A stretch of 64,000 bases of DNA from Hyphomicrobiales bacterium (GTDB taxonomy: Bacteria > Pseudomonadota > Alphaproteobacteria > Rhizobiales > Devosiaceae): contig JAIYDI010000019.1 of the NCBI GenBank assembly GCA_027487555.1, positions 310,001-374,000 of the forward strand, read 5' to 3'. Positions 17,853-26,154 of the stretch are shown piece by piece (the stretch's first letter is position 1; each line of letters opens with the position of its first letter). The notes beneath the pieces were generated by a model that was not told the DNA's origin, did no database searches, and was given only the letters and a program-made list of their open reading frames with translations. A program made the position numbers and the translations under genes.

Positions 17853-18302
17853 ATGTCGCCACGGAAACTTGCTAGCCTGCTTTGTCTGGCCGTCTGCATG
17901 CTCGGGGCACGCCCGGCCTCAGCCGCAAGCGATCCGGTGGAAGTGCAGGTGAACATGGCGCGCATCCTGCGCATCAGCGCGCCGGCGGCGACCGTAATCA
18001 TCGGCAACCCGGCGGTGGCCGACGTCACCATCCAGGATCCGCAGACGCTGGTGCTCACTGGCAAGAGCTTTGGCGACACCAATCTCATTGTACTCGATGC
18101 GCAGGGCAACCCCATTGCCGATACCATCATGCGTGTGGTCGCGGATGGTGGAGACATTGTTACGGTGTTTCTGGGCGCCAAGCGCACGTCGGTAGCCTGC
18201 TCTCCCACCTGCCAGCCGGTCATCCGCCTCGGCGACGACGCCGAGTATGCCCAGCAAACCGCCACAGCCTCGCAGACGGTCTCCGAGACAATCGGCAACT
18301 GA
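17853..18302 (+). CDS. Stand-alone pilus N-domain protein (CpaC N-terminal-like)
   Basis: A 149-residue exported protein whose core matches the pilus-formation N-domain found at the start of CpaC secretins. A signal peptide (residues 1-24, ending ARPASA) is followed by EVQVNMARILRISAPAATVIIGNPAVADVTIQDPQTLVLTGKSFGDTNLIVLDAQGN. The GKSFG-T motif is shared with the second secretin at 27440 (VVGKSFGTTTVNLFD). No secretin barrel follows. Residues about 112-118 (ACSPTC) carry two Cys that may pair in the periplasm. It heads the plus-strand pilus genes and could seed or stabilise a secretin ring; that role is inferred. Confidence 0.8.
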   Translation: MSPRKLASLLCLAVCMLGARPASAASDPVEVQVNMARILRISAPAATVIIGNPAVADVTIQDPQTLVLTGKSFGDTNLIVLDAQGNPIADTIMRVVADGGDIVTVFLGAKRTSVACSPTCQPVIRLGDDAEYAQQTATASQTVSETIGN

Positions 18303-18441
18303 GCCGTCCGGAGGCACGCTTGTGGTGCCCTTGGCGGATTTGCGCTGTGCGCGATAACCCAGCCTTTACGACGTTGCGGCTAAAGCTTCCGCGTTGACGC
18401 GGGCACATTCGACCCGGGGACGAAGCCAGGGGTGCGTGGCA

Positions 18442-19020
18442 ATGACTGCGTGGTTCAGGCGCATGATGCTGAGAATGCTGGTCGGTCGGCTGAAGCGCGA
18501 CGAGCGCGGCGCCGTCGCCGTCGAGTTCGCCCTGCTGGCCTTGCCATTCTTCACACTGATCTTCGCCATCATCGAGACCTCGATGGTGTTCTTCGCCAGC
18601 CAGATTCTCGATAGCGCGGTGCAGGATGCTGGTCGTCTTGTCCGCACCGGGCAGGCCCATGCGGCAAACTACAACTCCGCGAACTTCCGCACTGCCGTCT
18701 GCAACGGCACCTTCGGCCTGTTCCGCTGCGCCAACCTGAAGGTCAAGGTAAGCGTCGTCGCCAACTTTACGGCCGCCACCACAACCGGTGTCGTCGCGAC
18801 CGGTAACAATTGCACACAGGCCAACTGCCCGTGGACGCTCGTAGAGTCCTACAGCCCCGGCACTGGCGGCGACGTGGTCCTGGTCGAGGTCTATTACCGT
18901 TGGCCGATGATCGTGAACCTGCCCGGCCTGAACCTGTTCAATCTGCCCGACGGCACGCGGCTCCTGAGCTCGATCCGCGTGTTCCGCAACGAACCTTTCT
19001 CCTGCACGAGCTGTACATGA
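18442..19020 (+). CDS. TadE-like pseudopilin
   Basis: A 192-residue TadE/TadG-family protein, a minor pseudopilin of the Tad system. After a short basic leader it has the family motif RDERGAVAVEFALLALPFFTLIFAIIETSMVFFASQILDSAVQDAGRLVRTG. The leader would be cut by CpaA after the Gly before AVAVEF, with Glu at +5. The C-terminal half is a small periplasmic domain with five Cys, two of them in the closing CTSC. I use the ATG at 18442; an ATG at 18394 adds 16 residues that do not look like leader. It overlaps the next gene by four bases. Confidence 0.85.
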   Translation: MTAWFRRMMLRMLVGRLKRDERGAVAVEFALLALPFFTLIFAIIETSMVFFASQILDSAVQDAGRLVRTGQAHAANYNSANFRTAVCNGTFGLFRCANLKVKVSVVANFTAATTTGVVATGNNCTQANCPWTLVESYSPGTGGDVVLVEVYYRWPMIVNLPGLNLFNLPDGTRLLSSIRVFRNEPFSCTSCT

Positions 19021-19586
19021 TGTGGTTCCGTCGGCTCCTCACGCGTCTTTCGCCGCGCCGGTTCGTCCGCGCCGATGCCGCTGTTGCGGCGGTGGAGTTC
19101 GCCCTCATTCTGCCGGTGCTGGTGACGCTTTACTTCGGTACAATCGAGGGCTCGGCCCTGTATTCCGCGGATCGCCGTGTCGCGACGATCGCCGGCACCA
19201 TCGGCGACCTCGTGGCCCGCGTGAAGACCTCTGTTCCCGCAGCGACGCTGACCGACTACTTCCAGGCCTCGGCGCAGATCATCAAGCCCTATTCCTCCAC
19301 CGGGCTCACACAGGTCGTCACCTTTCTCACGGTGAACTCCTCGGGTGTGGCGACCGTCACCTGGAGTCGCGCCTTCAATGGCGGCACGGCACGCACCACC
19401 GGCGCCACCTACAGCCTGACCGCGGTTCCACAGTTACGGACGCTTGCCACGGGCAGCTTCATTGTCATGGCCGAGGTGAGATACCCTTACAGGCCGGTCT
19501 ATGGCATGGTGATCCCGCAGACCATCAACCTCTTCCATGTCGAGTATTTTCTGCCGCGCTTCGGCAAGACCATCTCGATCACCTGA
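19017..19586 (+). CDS. Second TadE/TadF-like pseudopilin
   Basis: A 189-residue protein of the same group, starting at the ATG (19017) that overlaps the preceding stop. The leader and helix read RADAAVAAVEFALILPVLVTLYFGTIEGSALYSADRRVATIAGTIGDL. The residue before the cut site is Ala rather than Gly, so processing by CpaA may be slow or absent. The rest is a periplasmic beta-rich domain ending VEYFLPRFGKTISIT. Such TadE-TadF pairs are common beside Flp loci, and the coupling with the previous gene supports joint function. Confidence 0.82.
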   Translation: MMWFRRLLTRLSPRRFVRADAAVAAVEFALILPVLVTLYFGTIEGSALYSADRRVATIAGTIGDLVARVKTSVPAATLTDYFQASAQIIKPYSSTGLTQVVTFLTVNSSGVATVTWSRAFNGGTARTTGATYSLTAVPQLRTLATGSFIVMAEVRYPYRPVYGMVIPQTINLFHVEYFLPRFGKTISIT

Positions 19587-19662
19587 GGCAGGGCGCGCCT
19601 TGCGTCCCCTCGGCGGATGATGGCATAGGCTCCTCAGCCGATCAGGTCCCGAGGAATCCCAA

Positions 19663-20283
19663 ATGCACGACACCATCATTCCCGTCTTCGATCTGGGCGG
19701 CGTCTTCGTCGACTGGAACCCGATGTACCTGTTCCGCAAACTCTTCCCTACCGAGGAGGAGGCGCAGTGGTTCCAGGACAATATCTGCACCAAGGACTGG
19801 AACCTCGAGTTCGACGCAGGTGACATCTATGCCGAGGGTGTCGCCCGCCTCATCACTCGGTTTCCGCGCTACTGGCGCGAAATCCAGGCCTATGACGTGC
19901 GGTGGAAGGAAACCCTTGGCGATTTCATCCAGGGCACGATCGACATCCACAACGAACTGATCGCCGAGGATATCCCCACCTTCGCCATTACCAACTTCTC
20001 TTGGGAGAAGTGGACGAGCTGTCTCGGCGAGTGGCCTTTCCTCGAGAAGTTCGATGGCGTGGTCGTGTCGGGGCTTGAAGGCCTGGTGAAGCCCGATCCC
20101 CGTATTTATCGCGTGTTCTGCGAGCGATATGGTCTTGCGCCTGAATCCTGTGTGTTCATCGACGACAGCGAGCCAAATGTAGTCTCGGCCCGCAAGTTCG
20201 GCATGAATGCCATTCACTTCACCGATCCCAAGCTGCTGCGCAAGGAATTGATCGGCCTTGGCCTGCCGCTGAAGAAGGCGTGA
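19663..20283 (+). CDS. HAD-superfamily hydrolase (subfamily IA)
   Basis: A 206-residue cytoplasmic HAD phosphatase-like enzyme. Motif I is VFDLGGVFVDWNP with the nucleophile Asp, motif II the Thr in FAITNFSW, motif III the Lys in KPDPRIYRVFCERYG, and motif IV FIDDSEPNV. A helical cap follows motif I. The LGGV form without a second Asp at +2 resembles the YihX/haloacid-dehalogenase-like branch, so phosphatase activity on small sugar phosphates is likely but the substrate is unknown. It begins 77 bases after the pseudopilin and may share its transcript by chance of position. Confidence 0.8.
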   Translation: MHDTIIPVFDLGGVFVDWNPMYLFRKLFPTEEEAQWFQDNICTKDWNLEFDAGDIYAEGVARLITRFPRYWREIQAYDVRWKETLGDFIQGTIDIHNELIAEDIPTFAITNFSWEKWTSCLGEWPFLEKFDGVVVSGLEGLVKPDPRIYRVFCERYGLAPESCVFIDDSEPNVVSARKFGMNAIHFTDPKLLRKELIGLGLPLKKA

Positions 20284-20330
20284 TCCTCGGCTTTTCATCC
20301 GGCGGGTCGCCTTGGCCCGCCACTCATGCT

Positions 20331-20471
20331 TCAGCCGGCGCCCTTGATGACGTCCCAGCGGTTTTGCCCGGAGCGCTTTGAGGAAAAGTAGCGAGACTTT
20401 TCCTGCTCGAAAGCGCGACCAGACGGGACTCGCCTCAGCCGGCGCCCTTGATGACGTCCCAGCGGTTTTGC
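20331..20471. repeat. 37-bp perfect direct repeat at the tadD 3' end
   Basis: The 37 bases at 20435-20471, which encode the last 11 residues and stop of tadD, recur without mismatch at 20331-20367, beyond the gene end. The copies start 104 bases apart with 67 bases between. Flanking bases differ on both sides, so the repeat ends are sharp. A GC-rich inverted repeat, GGCGGG/CCCGCC at 20301-20321, lies just beyond the outer copy. Confidence 0.9.
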
Positions 20472-21226
20472 TGCGTCAGCAGCGCGCGGATATAGTCCAT
20501 GTTGGAAGCCACTTTCTCGGGCGGCAGTTCGGCCGAGAACAGCCTCTGGGCTTCGTCGAACCGACCCTGCAGTCCGATGATCAGCGCCAGGTTCTGCCGG
20601 ACCTGCGAGGTCGCGCCCGGAAGCGACACGGCGACCCGCAATTCCTTCTCGGCCTTGTCGAGCTCATTGGTCATCGCGTAGCTGAGCCCGAGATTGGCGT
20701 GCAGCGATGGCTGGTTCGGCGCAATCTTGAGCGCTGTGCCATAGGCTTGTCGTGCGGCGTCGTTCTGCCCATCCTGGTCAAGGATGGCGCCCTTTACGAG
20801 AAGGGCGTTCCAGTCCGGCGTGGTGGGGTCAATCGCCTGCTCCACCATGTTCAAAGCCTGGTCGAGCTTGCCGGCGGCCGCCAGCGCCTTGGCATAGGCG
20901 AGTTGCAGTGCCGGGTCGTTCGGATACTGCGAGATGGCGTTCTCGAGCACCGCAGAGGCCTGCTCGGCCTGGTCGTTGGCCCTCAGTGCCTGCGCATAGT
21001 ACAGCGCTGTGGTCCTGTCCTTGGGGTTCCTCTCGTATTGCGCTGCAATGCGCCCCAGCCCGTCGGTGCCAGCTCCCGCCGCCATTGAGCCGTTGCCGAT
21101 ACTGCCGGTCGTCGTCGGGTTTACCGCGCAGCCGCCAAGCAGCATGACCACGGCCATGGCGCCGGTGGTCAGGGTGGCGCGGAGAGACAGGGCAGGGCGG
21201 AACGAGGTGGTGACGCGGGCGGACAT
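20435..21226 (-). CDS. tadD: TPR lipoprotein TadD
   Basis: TadD is an outer-membrane-associated lipoprotein with tetratricopeptide repeats that helps secretin assembly in Tad systems. The 263-residue protein has a lipoprotein signal (MAVVMLLGGC, lipidated C33), a Gly/Ser/Thr-rich linker, and from about residue 55 four to five TPR-like helix pairs (ALYYAQALRANDQAEQASAVLENAISQYP, NLGLSYAMTNELDKAEKELRVAVSLPG). It lies alone on the minus strand; TTGACA on that strand at 21294-21299 is a possible -35. The last 36 coding bases are part of the duplicated 37-bp sequence. Confidence 0.87.
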   Translation of the reverse strand: MSARVTTSFRPALSLRATLTTGAMAVVMLLGGCAVNPTTTGSIGNGSMAAGAGTDGLGRIAAQYERNPKDRTTALYYAQALRANDQAEQASAVLENAISQYPNDPALQLAYAKALAAAGKLDQALNMVEQAIDPTTPDWNALLVKGAILDQDGQNDAARQAYGTALKIAPNQPSLHANLGLSYAMTNELDKAEKELRVAVSLPGATSQVRQNLALIIGLQGRFDEAQRLFSAELPPEKVASNMDYIRALLTQQNRWDVIKGAG

Positions 21227-21460
21227 CTACGCAATCCTTCGGCAGGGCACTCGAGCTGGGCCGCATGCGGAAGCCGCGGCGGCGACCATCTCTTGTCAAG
21301 CAGTAAAATATTAACCCTAACAACCGGTTAAGCCGCCCACTGGGTCTGGCGCCACGGCTGCTGCCTCGCATCGAACCAAGAGGATTTCGCCGGTTTCTTG
21401 CCGCTGTGCTTTGCACTAGGCTCGACCGGATCTCCCGAACCCTTCCTGCAAGAGCCGCAC

Positions 21461-22795
21461 ATGTCCCACTCGCTTCCGCTCTATCCTGTCGCCGACGAAA
21501 GCCTCGCTGGCCTGCCCGAGGCTGCCTATGCCTGGGCCAGGGCGAATGGCTTTCGTGGCCAGCGCGGGCGCCTGCTGCCGCTTCCGGGTCCCGATGGTGC
21601 GCTTGTCGGCTACGGCTTTGGCATTGGCACGGAGGATGGTCGCTCACCGCTCGTGTTTGGGCTTGCCGCGGCGGCGCTCGAGCCCGGAAACTACCATCTC
21701 GCCTCGGTCCCGGGAGATCCGACACTCGCGGCGCTTGGCTTCGCGCTCGGCGCCTATCGGTTCGATCGCTATCTTCCCGCGAAGCCCCGGTCGCTGCTCG
21801 ACCTGCCCGAAGGTGCCGATGCCGCGGAAGTCGCGCGGCTGACCAAATCGGCGGTCCTCGCGCGTGACCTCATCAACACCCCGACCAGCGACCTCGGTCC
21901 CGTCGCGCTCGAGGCGGCCATCCGCACGGTCGCGAACAGCCATGGGGCAGCCGTCACCTCGATTGTCGGCGACGACTTGCTGAGGCAGAACTTCCCGATG
22001 ATCCACGCCGTGGGTCGCGCTGCTTCCGAGGCGCCGCGCCTCGTCGATGTCACCTGGGGCCGCGCGGATGCGCCGCTTGTGACGCTTGTCGGCAAAGGCG
22101 TCACCTTTGATACCGGCGGGCTCGACATCAAGCCGTCCTCTTCCATGCTCCTGATGAAGAAGGATATGGGCGGCAGCGCCAATGTCCTCGGGCTCGCCGC
22201 CGCGCTCATGGATCGCAAGCTCGATATCCGCCTGCGCGTGCTGATTCCCATTGTCGAGAACGCCATTTCCGCCTCAGCCTTCCGACCCGGCGACGTGCTC
22301 GTCTCCCGCAAGGGTATCACTGTCGAAATCGGCAATACCGATGCCGAGGGCCGGCTGATTCTGGCTGACGCGCTGGCGCTCGCCGACGAGGAAGCGCCCG
22401 AGGTGATGCTCGATATGGCGACGCTTACTGGCGCTGCCCGCACCGCACTCGGGCCGGAGCTGCCACCGCTCTATGCGACCGACGATGCCCTCGCCACGGG
22501 TCTGGTCGAGGCCGGGCTCACCGTCGATGATCCGCTTTGGCGCATGCCGCTCCACAAGCCCTACGGGTCGATGATTTCGTCGAAGATCGCCGACATCAAC
22601 AATGCCGGATCGTCGGGCTTTGCCGGTTCAATAACGGCAGCGCTGTTCCTCAGTCGCTTCGTCGAGCGGGCGAAAGCCTGGGCGCATCTCGATATCTTCG
22701 CCTGGGCGCCCGAACCGCGCGCTGGCCGGCCTTTCGGCGGCACGGATCAGGGGTTGCGCGCCACCTATCGGTACCTCGTCGAGCGCTTCGGCTGA
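21461..22795 (+). CDS. M17-family leucyl aminopeptidase
   Basis: A 444-residue cytoplasmic zinc/manganese aminopeptidase. The catalytic domain carries the metal-binding Lys and Asp in KGVTFDTGGLDIKPSSSMLLMKKDMGGS and the signature NTDAEGRLILADAL with the bicarbonate-site Arg. The N-terminal domain is the shorter, divergent form seen in alphaproteobacterial relatives of PepA. I start at the ATG of 21461; the longer reading from 21398 adds 21 residues without family support. It is divergent from tadD and convergent with the reductase gene, so it is its own unit. Confidence 0.88.
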   Translation: MSHSLPLYPVADESLAGLPEAAYAWARANGFRGQRGRLLPLPGPDGALVGYGFGIGTEDGRSPLVFGLAAAALEPGNYHLASVPGDPTLAALGFALGAYRFDRYLPAKPRSLLDLPEGADAAEVARLTKSAVLARDLINTPTSDLGPVALEAAIRTVANSHGAAVTSIVGDDLLRQNFPMIHAVGRAASEAPRLVDVTWGRADAPLVTLVGKGVTFDTGGLDIKPSSSMLLMKKDMGGSANVLGLAAALMDRKLDIRLRVLIPIVENAISASAFRPGDVLVSRKGITVEIGNTDAEGRLILADALALADEEAPEVMLDMATLTGAARTALGPELPPLYATDDALATGLVEAGLTVDDPLWRMPLHKPYGSMISSKIADINNAGSSGFAGSITAALFLSRFVERAKAWAHLDIFAWAPEPRAGRPFGGTDQGLRATYRYLVERFG

Positions 22796-22817
22796 ACCGC
22801 GCCACGCAATGCGGAGC

Positions 22818-23762
22818 TCAGTAGCCCCGCGCCCGGTCGACGACGTTCCTGAGCGGCTTGCCCGCCTCATGGTCGCGAATCACAGCGCTGAAATAGGCGA
22901 CCCCCGTCACCTCGCTTGAGGCCGCGGCGATGTGCGGGGTGATGTAGGCATTGTCCATCTCCCAAAGCGGACTATCCTTGGGAAGCGGCTCTGTCTCGAA
23001 CACATCGAGGCTTGCGGCCTTCAGTATGCCGTCCTTGAGCGCGCGGACGATATCAGCTTCGCGCTGGTGGCCACCGCGTGCCGCATTGATGATCACCGGA
23101 CCCTCGCCGTCGAGTCCATCGCGTCTGAGCTTCGAAAATGTCTCGTAGTTGAGGATGCCCTGCGTCTCGGCCGTCAGCGGCAGGAGGTTCACGAGGATAT
23201 CCGTGCCCTGAAGAAACGCATCGAACTGCTCGGCGCCGGTGAATAGCTCCACGCCCTCAACCGCCTTCGGCGTGCGGCTCCAGCCGCGCAGCTTGTAGCC
23301 GAACGGCTTGAGATGCCTGATGGCATCCATGCCGAGCTGGCCAAGCCCCATGATGCCGACATTGGCGTGCCACGCCGCTGCCGGGTAGAGTTGTACCCAG
23401 CGCCGGGCCTGCTGGTCGCGCTTGAACCGGGTGAAGAGCCGCTGGTGCATGGTGACATTCGCCACCACGTAGTCGCTCATCCGCTGCGTCAGGTCCGCAT
23501 CCATGAAGCGGATGATTGGCAGCTCGGGCAGCCGCGGATGCCGCAACAGCGCATCCACGCCCGCGCCGAGCGACAGCACCAGCTTCAGGTTCGACAGCCC
23601 GTCGAAAGCCTCCGGCTTCGGCTTCCACACGAAGATATAGCTGATCTCCGCCGGATCGTAGCTATCGGCGCGTGTCACCACCCGGATGTCCGGCAGGGCT
23701 GCCTGGAACCTGTCGGCCCAGGCGCGCTCGTTGAAATCGGCCAGGTGCAGCAAGAGCGTCAT
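22818..23762 (-). CDS. ghrA: Glyoxylate/hydroxypyruvate reductase A-like dehydrogenase
   Basis: A 314-residue D-2-hydroxyacid dehydrogenase most like GhrA, which reduces glyoxylate and hydroxypyruvate with NADPH. The nucleotide-binding turn is IMGLGQLGMDAIRHLKPFGYKLRGWSR. The catalytic Arg is in INAARGGHQREAD, the Glu in SLDVFETEPLP, and the His in YITPHIAA. The ATG at 23762 has GGGAGA just upstream and gives the normal family length; the longer open frame to 23891 runs back across the cytochrome terminator. Convergent with the aminopeptidase gene with 22 bases between. Confidence 0.85.
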   Translation of the reverse strand: MTLLLHLADFNERAWADRFQAALPDIRVVTRADSYDPAEISYIFVWKPKPEAFDGLSNLKLVLSLGAGVDALLRHPRLPELPIIRFMDADLTQRMSDYVVANVTMHQRLFTRFKRDQQARRWVQLYPAAAWHANVGIMGLGQLGMDAIRHLKPFGYKLRGWSRTPKAVEGVELFTGAEQFDAFLQGTDILVNLLPLTAETQGILNYETFSKLRRDGLDGEGPVIINAARGGHQREADIVRALKDGILKAASLDVFETEPLPKDSPLWEMDNAYITPHIAAASSEVTGVAYFSAVIRDHEAGKPLRNVVDRARGY

Positions 23763-23782
23763 GGCAGTTCTCCCCAATGAAC

Positions 23783-23809
23783 AAGGGCCGCACCCTGGGT
23801 ACGGCCCTT
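23783..23809 (-). terminator. Hairpin terminator after the cytochrome c gene
   Basis: AAGGGCCG ... CGGCCCTT (arms 23783-23790 and 23802-23809) with an inner ACCC/GGGT stem gives a near-continuous 12-pair hairpin 23 bases beyond the cytochrome stop. On the minus strand it is followed by a moderately T-rich TGTTCATT. It separates the cytochrome from the reductase transcript. Confidence 0.7.
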
Positions 23810-23832
23810 CCTGTCTGATTCTACTGGCGCGA

Positions 23833-24468
23833 TCAGGTCTTCGGCGCTTCGGCAGCCGGGGCCGCCGCATCAGCCGCGGGTGCCGCTGCATCAGCCGCAG
23901 GTGCGGGAGCCGCCTCTGGCGCCGGGAAAGGCACCGGAGCGTCCGCGAGCGTCTGCAGGTACGCGAGAATATTGGCCCGCTCTACCGGATCCTTCACACC
24001 GGCGAACGCCATCTTTGTGCCGGGCGCGTAGGTCTTGGGCGACGCAAGGAAGTGATCGAGGTTCTCGTAGCTCCACACATCGCCTGCCGCGTTATGCGCC
24101 TTGAGCGCGTCTGAATACGCAAAGCCCTCATGTGCGCCCTCCAGACGGCCAACAATGCCCCACAATGCCGGACCCTGCTTGTTGGTCCCGTCCTTTACCA
24201 CGTTGTGGCAGCTGAGGCACTTGCGTGCGGCCGACTCGCCCGCACTCGCGTCGGCCGAAGCCAGCAGCACCGGCAATGGCGTGACGGGGGCGGCCGGAGC
24301 AGCGTCGGCATCGGCTGCCGCTGTCTCTGCGGGTTCGGGCAAGGCATAGCCTGGGCCGCGACCCTCGATCGGATGGTAGATCGCTTCGGCCAGGAAGCCT
24401 ACGCCCATCACGAAAAGCAGGGTGCCGAGGATGGCGCCGATGATCTTGTTGAGTTCGAACGAATCCAT
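23833..24468 (-). CDS. Membrane-anchored class I cytochrome c (CycM-like)
   Basis: A 211-residue cytochrome c tethered by an N-terminal membrane segment (IIGAILGTLLFVMGVGFLAEAIY), as in CycM of rhizobia, which carries electrons from the bc1 complex to aa3 oxidase in the periplasm. After a Pro/Ala linker the haem site is KCLSCHNVV (CxxCH), with GPALWGIVGR and the sixth-ligand Met in PGTKMAFAGV. The last 40 residues are a low-complexity tail of repeated APAADAA-type units, encoded by imperfect 21-base tandem repeats around 23850-23915. The tail is not part of the fold. The ATG at 24468 puts the anchor at the N-terminus. Confidence 0.88.
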   Translation of the reverse strand: MDSFELNKIIGAILGTLLFVMGVGFLAEAIYHPIEGRGPGYALPEPAETAAADADAAPAAPVTPLPVLLASADASAGESAARKCLSCHNVVKDGTNKQGPALWGIVGRLEGAHEGFAYSDALKAHNAAGDVWSYENLDHFLASPKTYAPGTKMAFAGVKDPVERANILAYLQTLADAPVPFPAPEAAPAPAADAAAPAADAAAPAAEAPKT

Positions 24469-24661
24469 TGCGGGCTCTAGCCTTCTCCGCCGGTTAAGCA
24501 CGTGGCGGGAACAACCGAAATGCGGCGCATGCCAAATCGCATGCCCAGCCCCCGTCCCGACGCGGGCGGAAGATAGTCGAAACACACTTGCCGGCGCAAC
24601 GGGGTTTGAGCCGCCTGCGACAATTGCGAAACGGCTTTTTCCATTCGCCGCGCCCGCGCAA

Positions 24662-24690
24662 TTGACTCTTGGTTGCCGTGAGCCGCATTA
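24662..24690 (+). promoter_or_regulatory. Candidate sigma-70 promoter of the prephenate dehydratase gene
   Basis: TTGACT at 24662-24667, a 17-base spacer, then GCATTA at 24685-24690, about 30 bases before the start codon. The -35 is good and the -10 is weak. Confidence 0.4.
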
Positions 24691-24722
24691 GAGCGCGCCG
24701 CAAGCGACAAGGAACATGCAAA

Positions 24723-25550
24723 ATGTCGAGGAAGATTGCCTTTCAGGGCGAGCCAGGCGCATTCAGCCACGCTGCCGTGCATGAGCTCTTCCCATCTGGT
24801 GAGGCGCTGCCCTGCACCACTTTCGAGGACACCATCACTGCCGTTCTGCAGGGCCGCGCGGATTATGGCGTGGTGCCGGTGGAAAACTCGCTCTATGGGC
24901 GCATCACCGATATCTACCATCTTCTGCCGCAAAGCGGGCTCCACATCATTGCCGAGCACTTCCTGCGCGTCGAGATGAACCTGCTCGGCGTTCCGGGCGC
25001 GACCCTGGCCGATGTGAAATCGGTGCAGTCGCTTTCGGTCGCTCTGGGCCAGTGCCGAAAATTCATTGCCGAGCACAGGCTCCAGACGATCAGCGCCGCC
25101 GATACTGCCGGCTCGGCCCGCGAGATTGCGCAAAAGGGTGACAAATCCGTCGCCGCCATCGCCTCGCGCTTCGCCGCCGAGGTCTATGGCCTCACTATCC
25201 TCGCGTCGAACATCGAGGACGCCGCCCACAACACCACGCGCTTCCTCGTCATTTCGCGCGATGCCCAGCAGGCTGCGCCGGGCTCTGGCAAGATCAAGAC
25301 GACTTTTGTCTTCCGGGTGCGCAACGTGCCGGCCGCGCTCTACAAGGCGCTGGGCGGCTTCGCCACCAATGGCGTCAACATGACCAAGCTCGAAAGCTAC
25401 ATGCTCGACGGCTCGTTCACCGCCACGCAGTTCTATGCCGATATCGAGGGGCATCCGAACGACCGTTCGGTCCAGCTTGCATTCGAAGAACTCGGCTTCT
25501 TCACCGATGAGTTCCGCGTCCTCGGCGTCTATCCGGCGGCGATTGGCTGA
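24723..25550 (+). CDS. pheA: Prephenate dehydratase
   Basis: The enzyme decarboxylates and dehydrates prephenate to phenylpyruvate for phenylalanine synthesis. The 275-residue protein is the stand-alone form (no chorismate mutase domain): catalytic domain 1-180 (FQGEPGAFSHAA, VPVENSLYGRI, and the NTTRFLVIS motif with the essential Thr), then an ACT domain (residues about 195-275; VPAALYKALGGFATNGVNMTKLESYM) for feedback by phenylalanine. AAGGA lies nine bases upstream of the ATG at 24723. Confidence 0.93.
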   Translation: MSRKIAFQGEPGAFSHAAVHELFPSGEALPCTTFEDTITAVLQGRADYGVVPVENSLYGRITDIYHLLPQSGLHIIAEHFLRVEMNLLGVPGATLADVKSVQSLSVALGQCRKFIAEHRLQTISAADTAGSAREIAQKGDKSVAAIASRFAAEVYGLTILASNIEDAAHNTTRFLVISRDAQQAAPGSGKIKTTFVFRVRNVPAALYKALGGFATNGVNMTKLESYMLDGSFTATQFYADIEGHPNDRSVQLAFEELGFFTDEFRVLGVYPAAIG

Positions 25551-25563
25551 TCGGGGCCGGGCC

Positions 25564-25761
25564 TCAATCCTCGTCCTCGCTGCTGTCCCAGACGACGAAG
25601 ATTTCGTCGCCATCGTCGTCGCGCGGCTGGGCACTGTCGCGCGCCGCCGGCACGGCGTCCGGCAGCGGCAGGTAGAGCGGTACGCCGAATTCTCGCAGCT
25701 GCGACTTCTGCCGCTCGCGCTCCGCGATTACACCCCGGCTGATAAACTGGCTGCGGCTCAT
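25564..25761 (-). CDS. Small acidic-tailed protein of unknown function
   Basis: A 65-residue protein, MSRSQFISRGVIAERERQKSQLREFGVPLYLPLPD, with an Asp/Glu-rich tail (DDDGDEIFVVWDSSEDED). The start at 25761 is favoured because GGAGG lies five bases before it; upstream ATG codons at 25773 and 25812 are possible. No membrane segment or known motif. It converges on pheA with a gap of 13 bases. I recognise no family. Confidence 0.5.
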   Translation of the reverse strand: MSRSQFISRGVIAERERQKSQLREFGVPLYLPLPDAVPAARDSAQPRDDDGDEIFVVWDSSEDED

Positions 25762-26154
25762 TCGGGCCTCCATTGCTGTTCGTAGTCGAGCCTGCGCCAG
25801 CCCGGTTAACAAGTGCTGTTGCGTGCAATCCCCACCTGTGCGCGGATATCAGCTCGCATTCACGCCATACGCGAGACGATGCGCTTGATACGAGGCGCGC
25901 GCGCGCATGGAGCAGCGACAGTTTGGCAGCCAGCGGGCGCGGTTCATGCCCCTAAGTTAACGCGCCTTTACCGCCGCCACGCAAACTGCGCGGACTATGG
26001 AACCATTCCGTGAGCAAATTTGCCCTATCCAGTTAAGGGATGGCGCTGGCCTGTGGGAAAAGTCGCTGGGCTTTCCCTACTGGTTGTCGCGCCAAGACGA
26101 AAAGCCCGGTCGAACACGGGCGCGGCAAACGTTTCGAACAGAACGGGGACCCGA
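25762..26154 (+). other. Intergenic region before the second pilus locus
   Basis: About 390 bases without a convincing gene. It contains several TTAAC words (25806, 25957, 26031) and a CG-alternating stretch near 25890. The weak reading frame from 26020 that runs into the CpaB-like gene has the residue mix of non-coding GC-rich DNA. The promoter for the second pilus locus should lie here. Confidence 0.45.

Noticed and set aside
23845..23920. Tandem repeat in the cytochrome gene as a possible phase-variation tract
   Set aside because: Units are imperfect and a multiple of three bases, encoding a flexible Ala/Pro tail; unlikely to switch the frame.
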